In this document: positions 1-4,188 of the stretch, piece after piece
Layout: each line of letters opens with the position of its first letter
Position numbering within the stretch: position 1 is the stretch's first letter
DNA from: an uncultured archaeon
GTDB taxonomy: Archaea > Halobacteriota > Methanosarcinia > Methanotrichales > Methanotrichaceae
DNA: 8,793 nucleotides
Direction: 5' to 3'
Assembly (NCBI GenBank): GCA_902385025.1
Contig: CABMDX010000115.1
Coordinates: forward strand, 1 to 8,793
Notes under the pieces: generated by a model
What the model was told of the DNA's origin: nothing
The model's input: only the letters and a program-made list of their open reading frames with translations
The model's database searches: none
Translations under genes and position numbers: made by a program

Positions 1-186
1 TATCTCACTATATTAAAGAATCTCAAGGGAACCAAAAAGCAAAGCATCGATTGCGCAAACCAAAGGATTCAGGACAACGAAGACTCGATGATTTCTGAAT
101 TCCGGAAAACCTGGCGCGCGGCCCGAAACATACCCCGTCCTTTAGGGCGGGGTGGCCGCGCGCAGTTTGATTTTGAAAAATAAAAA
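1..186 (+). other. Open frame entering from the left edge; possible 3' end of a gene
   Basis: Frame 1 is open from base 1 to a TAA at 184-186, giving about 61 residues rich in Lys, Arg, Asp and Asn. It would converge on nifB. I do not recognise the peptide and its last third lies inside the GC-rich nested palindrome at 114-163, which argues against ordinary coding sequence there. It may be the tail of a gene starting outside the window, or only chance openness. Nothing else gene-like is visible before nifB. Confidence 0.2.
114..163. repeat. Nested GC-rich palindrome, resembling an IS200/IS605-type end hairpin
   Basis: An outer perfect 10-bp inverted repeat (GCGCGCGGCC at 114-123 with its complement at 154-163) encloses an inner 10-bp stem (132-141 with 144-153, one G-U pair, 2-nt TT loop). 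The two right arms abut, so the only unpaired stretch is the 8-nt bulge 124-131. The inner hairpin (CCCCGTCC, TTTA, GGGCGGGG) is like the conserved hairpins at ends of IS200/IS605 elements and their TnpB guide RNAs. No tnpA or tnpB is present in the window, so this would be a remnant; that assignment is inference. Confidence 0.6.
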
Positions 187-210
187 TATTTTGCATGCTT
201 GGAAGCATGC
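176..210 (-). terminator. Terminator downstream of nifB
   Basis: Read on the minus strand, nifB is followed after 8 bases by a perfect hairpin GCATGCTT-CC-AAGCATGC (210-193) and then by a T-rich tract (192-176). The hairpin and T-run are well placed for termination; in archaea the T-run is probably the main signal. Confidence 0.6.
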
Positions 211-218
211 CTCGCGTG

Positions 219-1127
219 TTATGCCTGCTCCCTCGTCTTGCTCTGGAACTCCTGCTGAACATCGCATCCCAGCTTTCCAATAGCATCTGAGCGGCATTGC
301 CGGCAGTGTCTCATCTGCTTGATGATTTTGCCCAGCTCCTCCTGGATCTTTCTCTTCTCCTCCGGGGTTGGGGGCTGGATATGTGCAAATTTGTACTGGG
401 GAATGAGGGGCATGACATTATGGATATAGACACCCATTGATTTGATCTTGCGTGCGACGTCGAAGACATGCAAGTCGTTGATGCCGGGAATCAGAACGGT
501 ATTGACCTTCACGATCTTCTTTCGAAGCAGAGCCTCTTCGATGCCCTTAAGCTGCTGGTCCCGGAGGAGTGTGGCAGCCTCGAGCCCTTCATATTTCTTG
601 CCTTTGTATGTAACATAATCGTAGATTTGCTTGCCGATCTCCGGATCGACGGCATTCATGGTAACCGTGATATTGCAGACTCCGAGACGGTCGAGCTCCT
701 CGATTTTATCGGGCAGAAGCAGGCCATTTGTGCTGATGCAAAGGATGATTCCTGGATATTTCTCGCCCACGAGTCGCAGAGTCTCAAAGGTCTCCTCATT
801 TGCCAATGGCTCGCCGGGGCCTGCGATTGCCACCACCTTGATGTAGTGGTACTTTTCCAGCACATGATCGACACCTTCCAGGGCTTCCTTTGGCTTTAGG
901 ACCTGAGAGGTTACGCCGGGGCGGGACTCGTTTACACAATCGAAGTCCCGCACGCAGTACTTGCACTGAATGTTGCATTTTGGGGCCACAGCCAGATGCA
1001 TCCTGCCAAAGGAGTGGCATGCCTTCTCGCTGAAGCACGGATGCTCCTGAATCCGCCGAAGCTGCTCCGGGTCGTAAGGAATCTCTTTTCCACCGACATT
1101 GGCAACGGGAAAAGTCTCTTGACTCAT
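219..1127 (-). CDS. nifB: Nitrogenase cofactor biosynthesis protein NifB (radical SAM)
   Basis: NifB fuses two [4Fe-4S] clusters with insertion of a carbide from S-adenosylmethionine to make NifB-co, the precursor of the nitrogenase cofactor; it acts in the cytoplasm. The 302-residue product has the radical SAM motif CxxxCxxC (C51, C55, C58), the NifB-typical HPCF and RMHLAVAPKC stretch upstream of it, GPGEPL at 103-108, a NAVDPEIG segment near 158-165, and the C-terminal CRQCRSDAIG block (C275, C278). There is no NifX-like domain, so this is the short stand-alone form usual in methanogens. The start at 1127 is preceded by GGAG (1139-1136 on the minus strand). It is divergent from srp19; no other nif gene lies in the window, so substrates and partners must be encoded elsewhere. 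Confidence 0.95.
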   Translation of the reverse strand: MSQETFPVANVGGKEIPYDPEQLRRIQEHPCFSEKACHSFGRMHLAVAPKCNIQCKYCVRDFDCVNESRPGVTSQVLKPKEALEGVDHVLEKYHYIKVVAIAGPGEPLANEETFETLRLVGEKYPGIILCISTNGLLLPDKIEELDRLGVCNITVTMNAVDPEIGKQIYDYVTYKGKKYEGLEAATLLRDQQLKGIEEALLRKKIVKVNTVLIPGINDLHVFDVARKIKSMGVYIHNVMPLIPQYKFAHIQPPTPEEKRKIQEELGKIIKQMRHCRQCRSDAIGKLGCDVQQEFQSKTREQA

Positions 1128-1250
1128 GATTGGAACTCCACGGTTTTCCTCATATTAATTATATCCCAGGATGGCTAAAAGACTTGCGTTAGCGGAAACG
1201 ATCTCTGATTTGAGAAAGATACTTATGAGATGGCCCATAACTCCTCCACC
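1128..1250. promoter_or_regulatory. Shared nifB / srp19 promoter region
   Basis: The AT-rich block at about 1152-1165 (ATTAATTATAT) reads as a TATA element on the minus strand about 30 bases from the nifB start. For srp19, TACTTATG near 1220-1227 sits roughly 25 bases before the ATG at 1251, which fits a leaderless transcript. A CGTT-N6-AACG inverted repeat lies near 1187-1200. I saw no GGAA-N6-TTCC site of the NrpR type. Confidence 0.4.
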
Positions 1251-1553
1251 ATGCCTGAGAAGAACAAGCTGGTGATATGGCCGATTTACTTCGATGCAGC
1301 TCGCTCCCGAAGCGATGGCAGGATGGTTCCACTCCAAAGCGCAGTATCGGATCCATCCTTAGATATGGTGATCACAGCCTCTCTCAAAGCAGGCTTCAAG
1401 CCGGAAATCGAGCGCGAGAAAAGGCATCCCAAACTATGGCATCAGGCAGAGGCTGCAGGGAGAATACTGGTTGTAAAAAATGGCCCCAAATCTGCGGTCC
1501 TGAAAAGAATTGCTGCTTCTTTGAAGACAAAATACAAGAAAAAGAGCCGCTGA
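1251..1553 (+). CDS. srp19: Signal recognition particle protein SRP19
   Basis: SRP19 binds helices 6 and 8 of 7S RNA and prepares it for SRP54, as part of co-translational targeting of membrane and secreted proteins. The 100-residue product has the family pattern: a VIWPIYFDA strand near residues 8-16, the SRSDGRMVPL stretch near 19-28 that corresponds to the family's SxxxGRxxP, a central HPKLW segment, and a very basic tail ending KYKKKSR, suited to RNA binding. Length is typical of archaeal SRP19. I chose the ATG at 1251 because archaeal SRP19 proteins begin just before the KxxIWP strand; an in-frame ATG at 1230 would add seven residues. Neither start has a clear Shine-Dalgarno sequence, consistent with leaderless translation. 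Confidence 0.9.
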   Translation: MPEKNKLVIWPIYFDAARSRSDGRMVPLQSAVSDPSLDMVITASLKAGFKPEIEREKRHPKLWHQAEAAGRILVVKNGPKSAVLKRIAASLKTKYKKKSR

Positions 1554-1830
1554 TCCCCCAAAAATACGAATTAAGAGTATCATAGCCGCTCACATACTGT
1601 TGCTCCGATCCTGTCCCTGGGGTTCGTTTATCCATATCGAGTCCGGTCTCCAAAGGGATGCAATCTTCAGAAAGGCCCTCATCCTGTCGCGATTGCCGCA
1701 ATGCCAAAAGTATGCAGCTATCCCGTGAAAGTTTACCCTGCAAACACCAAAGGAAGTAATTCCCAGAAGGTGCTCGCTGCGATTAGAAATGCCGGCAATG
1801 TGGATACCTGATCTCCGTGAAGGTCAAATC
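1554..1830. other. Gene-poor stretch after srp19 with several open but unrecognised frames
   Basis: No gene is convincing here. On the plus strand a frame is open from 1575 to a TGA at 1809-1811, with its only ATG at 1701 (36 residues beginning MPKVCSYPVKVYP); the peptide looks protein-like but has no ribosome binding site. The minus strand also has two long open frames across the same bases. The stretch may be a decayed gene. I see no RNA gene or repeat in it. Confidence 0.3.
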
Positions 1831-1944
1831 TTAAGCTCGGATATAAGCACCTGTAGAATCCCTTTGCCATAGCAAGAGATCAGGTCTATATCCTAACCTT
1901 TTCAGCATCTTTACCAATTGTTTTCTGGTTGGATGAACTATCAT
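1831..1944 (-). CDS. Possible 37-residue basic protein, function unknown
   Basis: The minus strand encodes 37 residues beginning MIVHPTRKQLVKMLKRLGY, followed by an RPDLLLW segment and ending AYIRA. Codon usage looks like that of real genes: the peptide has a helix-like basic amphipathic N-terminal half (KQLVKMLKRL) and no low-complexity sequence. An in-frame TGA lies 12 bases upstream of the ATG, so it cannot be longer on that side. Only a weak GGCGGG precedes the start, but a TATA-like AAAATATG (minus strand, about 1986-1993) would give a short leader. It is divergent from panE. I do not recognise the family; it could instead be a fragment of a larger decayed gene. Confidence 0.4.
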   Translation of the reverse strand: MIVHPTRKQLVKMLKRLGYRPDLLLWQRDSTGAYIRA

Positions 1945-1982
1945 CGCCCGCCAGGACTGTCAATGTCTCTGGTCCGATAGGT

Positions 1983-1994
1983 TCTCATATTTTC
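1983..1994. promoter_or_regulatory. TATA-like element upstream of panE
   Basis: CTCATATTTTCG lies about 30 bases before the panE ATG at 2021, at the right distance for a leaderless archaeal transcript, and panE has no Shine-Dalgarno sequence. The opposite strand reads AAAATATG and could serve the small minus-strand frame ending at 1831. Confidence 0.3.
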
Positions 1995-2020
1995 GACGCG
2001 GCTCGGTCAGAGTTGATCCT

Positions 2021-2413
2021 ATGGTAGAGGTGCTAATCTATGGAGCAGGAGCGATAGGCTCCTTCGTGGGCTATCTGCTCTCGGAGAGGGCAGGAACTGA
2101 AAGAGGCAGATCTGAGGCCATCGGGGCGGAGTCTGAGGCGGAAATAGCTGCTGATGAGGGAATCCAGAATGTTGCCCTGCTGGGCAGGAAAGGCCACATT
2201 GAGAGGATAAAGGCATCCGGCCTCAGGATAAACATGTCGGAAGGGCCCAGATCGATTAGGTTCCAATATGCCTTCTCAAGTCTTGAGGAGGCAATAGGAT
2301 CGGGCTTCCATCCTGACCTGGTGGCAGTCTGCGTCAAAGCCTACTCCCTTCCTTCAGTCCGCGCCGAGATATTGAACTCTGGAGCACTCGACGGCTGCCT
2401 CAAGAGCGCTGAC
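2021..2413 (+). pseudogene. panE: Ketopantoate reductase (ApbA/PanE family), 5' fragment cut by an insertion sequence
   Basis: Intact members reduce 2-dehydropantoate to pantoate with NADPH in the pantothenate/coenzyme A pathway. Here about 131 codons remain: the Rossmann start MVEVLIYGAGAIG with the GxGxxG nucleotide loop at residues 8-13, a second strand NVALLGRKGH, and the LVAVCVKAY segment carrying the conserved lysine. An unusual Glu/Ala-rich insertion occupies residues about 22-48, between the first helix and second strand. The frame then runs into the IS element and stops at 2536 after about 40 foreign residues. Family members are normally about 300 residues, so the whole C-terminal substrate domain is missing, and nothing resembling it follows the right end of the element. 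The fragment is presumably non-functional. Confidence 0.8.
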
Positions 2414-2451
2414 TGGAGTGAACCCCTCCGAGTGGACAATGAGTTAAGCAA
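2414..2451 (+). repeat. Left terminal inverted repeat of the IS3-family element
   Basis: The repeat starts TGGAGTGAACCCCT and contains GTTAAGCAA at its inner end. It matches the complement of 3672-3709 at 30 of 38 positions, with a 14-bp outer block broken by one mismatch. A diverged third copy lies at 3974-4011. Confidence 0.85.
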
Positions 2452-2474
2452 TGCCAACTCATGGAGGGAATCAT

Positions 2475-2804
2475 ATGAAAAGGACGAGGCGGCGCTACGA
2501 TCGAGAATTCAAGATATCAATAGTAGCCGAGCTTGAGTCCGGCAAACCTCTTGCTCAGATAGCCCGCGATCACGGCATCCATCCCAGTCTTCCTTGCCGG
2601 TGGCGAGATGAACTGGCTGAGAATCCCGAAAGAGCGTTCAGCGGCAATGGCAACCGGTGCAAGTACGAGGCCAGGATTGCCGAGCTTGAGAGGCTGCTTG
2701 GTCAGGCTCATGCCGAGAATGAGCTTTTAAAAAAAGCGTTCGCCATGACCCAGAAGAAGGTCCGGGAAGAGAGACTAAAACCGACACTACGAGGCGGTAC
2801 ATGA
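2475..2804 (+). CDS. IS3-family transposase OrfA (helix-turn-helix DNA-binding subunit)
   Basis: OrfA binds the ends of the element and, fused to OrfB by frameshifting, forms the active transposase. The 109-residue product starts MKRTRRRYDREFKISIVAE, the usual IS3/IS911 opening, followed by a helix-turn-helix (LAQIARDHGIHPSLPCRWRDE, about residues 27-47) and a leucine-zipper-like heptad region (IAELERLLGQAHAENELLKK, about 68-87). I chose the ATG at 2475 because GGAGGG lies at 2463-2468; a longer in-frame start at 2451 would place the start in the terminal repeat. The stop overlaps the orfB start as ATGA (2801-2804), so the two are translationally coupled or fused. Confidence 0.92.
   Translation: MKRTRRRYDREFKISIVAELESGKPLAQIARDHGIHPSLPCRWRDELAENPERAFSGNGNRCKYEARIAELERLLGQAHAENELLKKAFAMTQKKVREERLKPTLRGGT
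2726..2736 (+). promoter_or_regulatory. Probable programmed -1 frameshift site
   Basis: In the orfA frame the bases read ctT TTA AAA AAA gcg, giving two overlapping slippery heptamers (T TTA AAA and A AAA AAA). The -1 frame is open from here through the orfB start, so a slip would make a single OrfAB protein. A-rich slippery sites of this sort are the known control point in many IS3-family elements; use in this archaeal host is inferred. Confidence 0.5.
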
Positions 2805-3679
2805 TTATCCGAGAAGCTCATTCGAGTTGCCTTCAGTTGTCCATATCTCAATCGTGTCAGGCATTGGATATAAGTCGCAGCGGCTACTGCAAATGGCGAA
2901 TAAAACCGAACTTAGATACCTCTGAGAATACCGAAAATGCAGTTCTCAGAGACGAGATTCAAGATATCGCTATGGAATTTCCTGGCTACGGCTACCGAAG
3001 GATTACGGCAGAGCTCCAGAATCGCGGCTATCCTGTTAACCACAAGCGTGTGCTGAGGCTCATGCATCTGGATAGCCTGTTGTGCCATAAGAAGAAGTTC
3101 AAGCCAGTAACAACCGATTCCAGCCATGGACTGCCGGTATATCCAAACCTGCTGAAGAGTACAACAGTAACCGGAATGAATCAGGTATGGGCATCGGATA
3201 TCACATACATTCAGCTGCGGCATGAGCATATCTATCTGGCAGTAATCCTGGATCTCGCTAGCAGAAAGTGTATCGGCTGGGATTTAGGTCGGAGCCTGGG
3301 AGGCCAGTTGGCCATGAATGCATTGGCCAAGGCATTGAGGAATAGGTGGTCGAAATCCCTAACTGGCCTCATCCATCATTCGGATCAAGGAGTGCAGTAT
3401 GCATCTAAAGACTATGTTGACTGTCTTAAAACCCATAACATTCTGATCAGCATGTCCAGAAAAGGAAATCCATATGATAATGCATTTGCTGAGAGCTTTA
3501 TCAAGACTCTAAAGGTCGAGGAGGTATATCTTAATGAGTACGGAACTTTTGAAGATGCCTATGAAAACATCTGGCATTTCATTGAGAAGGTTTACAACAA
3601 GAAGAGACTGCATTCGGCACTGGATTATAGATCTCCGGATCAGTTCGAGTTGGAGGTTGCTTTAAATACCGTTGCTTAA
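2801..3679 (+). CDS. IS3-family transposase OrfB (DDE integrase catalytic subunit)
   Basis: OrfB supplies the rve-type RNase H-like core that cuts and joins the element ends. The 292-residue product has the HTH_21-like region with FPGYGYRRITAEL (about 60-72) and the DDE motif: D133 in WASDITYI, D195 in HHSDQGVQY and E231 in NAFAESF, with 35 residues between the second Asp and the Glu as in the IS3 family. It ends with the usual YNKKRLHSALDYRSPDQFE stretch. Length and motifs are complete, so it should be active. Its ATG overlaps the orfA stop and its own stop (3677-3679) lies inside the right terminal repeat. IS3-family elements are far commoner in bacteria than in archaea, suggesting past transfer. 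Confidence 0.95.
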   Translation: MIIREAHSSCLQLSISQSCQALDISRSGYCKWRIKPNLDTSENTENAVLRDEIQDIAMEFPGYGYRRITAELQNRGYPVNHKRVLRLMHLDSLLCHKKKFKPVTTDSSHGLPVYPNLLKSTTVTGMNQVWASDITYIQLRHEHIYLAVILDLASRKCIGWDLGRSLGGQLAMNALAKALRNRWSKSLTGLIHHSDQGVQYASKDYVDCLKTHNILISMSRKGNPYDNAFAESFIKTLKVEEVYLNEYGTFEDAYENIWHFIEKVYNKKRLHSALDYRSPDQFELEVALNTVA

Positions 3680-3709
3680 CTACCTGTCTACTATCAGGGG
3701 TTCAGTCCA
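3672..3709 (-). repeat. Right terminal inverted repeat of the IS3-family element
   Basis: Its complement begins TGGACTGAACCCCT and ends GTTAAGCAA, pairing with 2414-2451 at 30 of 38 positions. The end of orfB is embedded in it. Confidence 0.85.
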
Positions 3710-3776
3710 TGCGATTATGAGTCCAATATGCTTTAATTTTGACTGCATAGCATTCCCTCATTACGCTTTCATAATT

Positions 3777-3783
3777 AAAAAAA
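3777..3783 (-). terminator. T-tract downstream of the 30-codon gene
   Basis: On the minus strand a run of seven T residues lies about 24 bases after the stop at 3807. Oligo-T tracts are sufficient archaeal termination signals; no clear hairpin precedes it. Confidence 0.4.
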
Positions 3784-3806
3784 GAGAATTGCATTATAAC
3801 CATAAG

Positions 3807-3899
3807 CTATCTCTTTACAACCACGATGGCAAGTCCTGTTGATGTAAAGAAGGCCATTGCAGTAAATAACAGGCCAATCAGTTTGAATTTCAGGGCCAC
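3807..3899 (-). CDS. Small single-pass membrane peptide (30 residues), function unknown
   Basis: The minus strand carries a GTG-started frame of 30 codons beginning (V/M)ALKFKLIGLLFTAMAFF and ending VVVKR. The layout is a short basic N-terminus (KFK), a continuous hydrophobic stretch of about 20 residues and a basic C-terminus (KR), so one membrane helix is expected. What makes it convincing is the ribosome binding site: AGGAGGTGA, complementary to the 16S 3' end, sits 6 bases before the GTG. AT-rich TATA-like sequence lies 30-60 bases upstream and a T7 tract lies downstream, so it looks like a complete independent transcription unit. It also resembles an uncleaved signal peptide. I do not recognise the family and assign no function. 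Confidence 0.6.
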   Translation of the reverse strand: MALKFKLIGLLFTAMAFFTSTGLAIVVVKR

Positions 3900-3966
3900 A
3901 TCGCCTCACCTCCTACTCTATTTTTTGTAAGCAATATACAATCACATATAACTATTTAAAATATTA
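3900..3966 (-). promoter_or_regulatory. Promoter and Shine-Dalgarno of the 30-codon gene
   Basis: AGGAGGTGA occupies 3914-3906 (minus strand) with 6-base spacing to the GTG. Upstream are TGTATATTGC (3940-3931) and TTTAAATAG (3960-3952); the second is better placed for a leader that includes the Shine-Dalgarno sequence. Confidence 0.5.
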
Positions 3967-3973
3967 GCATGTG

Positions 3974-4011
3974 TGCATTGAGCCCATCCAAGTTGACAAT
4001 GAGTTAAGTAA
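3974..4011 (+). mobile_element. Solitary diverged left end of an IS3-family element
   Basis: These 38 bases match the left terminal repeat at 2414-2451 at 31 of 38 positions without gaps, including an unbroken run GACAATGAGTTAAG at 3995-4008. No transposase sequence follows. It is most simply the remnant of an older related insertion whose body has been deleted. Confidence 0.7.
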
Positions 4012-4014
4012 CTT

Positions 4015-4055
4015 CTACATAGCAAAAATCGTTATGTATCAACGTTGCTATGTAG
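4015..4055. repeat. Strong hairpin in the transporter leader region
   Basis: CTACATAGCAA (4015-4025) pairs perfectly with TTGCTATGTAG (4045-4055). Inside, CGTT (4030-4033) pairs with AACG (4041-4044) around a 7-nt loop; a 4-nt AAAT bulge separates the two stems on the left side. It lies four bases after the solitary IS end and about 60 bases upstream of the likely transporter TATA element, so it is probably a DNA-level site or old element debris rather than part of the transporter mRNA. Confidence 0.6.
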
Positions 4056-4116
4056 TGTCTCGGATAATAGAGCTTCCTCTGGACAATCAAATAGTACCGA
4101 AAAAGCTAATTGTGCA

Positions 4117-4128
4117 AAATATAATAAA
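4117..4128 (+). promoter_or_regulatory. Probable TATA element of the transporter-peptidase operon
   Basis: AAATATAATAAA is the best archaeal TATA match between the hairpin and the start at 4189. Transcription would then start near 4150, leaving a leader of about 40 bases. Confidence 0.4.
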
Positions 4129-4188
4129 TGTCCTTCTGGTAATGAGGGGTCGTGATTTCAGAAAGATGAACAATGAAGGGATGGGGAC

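Larger units (their letters stand above)
2414..3709 (+). mobile_element. IS3-family insertion sequence, 1296 bp, apparently complete
   Basis: The element has imperfect terminal inverted repeats of about 38 bp (30 of 38 matching) beginning TGGA(G/C)TGAACCCCT and ending with the complement, so it runs TG...CA as usual in the family. It carries the two-frame transposase organisation, orfA then orfB in the -1 frame. Both frames look intact, suggesting recent or current activity. The outer flanks (GAC on the left, TGC on the right) do not form a 3-4 bp target duplication, and the interrupted panE does not resume, so one side has been lost since insertion. If the TGGA(G/C) tip is not part of the element the ends would be 2419 and 3704. 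Confidence 0.88.

Noticed and set aside
23..286. 87-codon minus-strand frame downstream of and overlapping nifB
   Set aside because: It overlaps the nifB 3' end in another frame, runs through the terminator hairpin and nested palindrome, and gives a low-complexity Ser/Arg/Phe-rich peptide.
1132..1149. GGAA...TTCC pair upstream of nifB as an NrpR operator
   Set aside because: The spacing is 10 bases, while the known NrpR operator is GGAA-N6-TTCC.
1396..1743. 115-codon minus-strand frame opposite srp19
   Set aside because: Its C-terminal half is the antisense of srp19, which is certain, and the peptide is not recognisable.
2414..2536. Continuation of the panE frame through the IS left end
   Set aside because: The residues after about 131 come from terminal repeat and orfA sequence in the wrong frame; they are a by-product of the insertion.
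3705..3720. Target-site duplication at the right end of the IS3 element
   Set aside because: Neither choice of element ends (2414/3709 or 2419/3704) gives matching 3-4 bp flanks.
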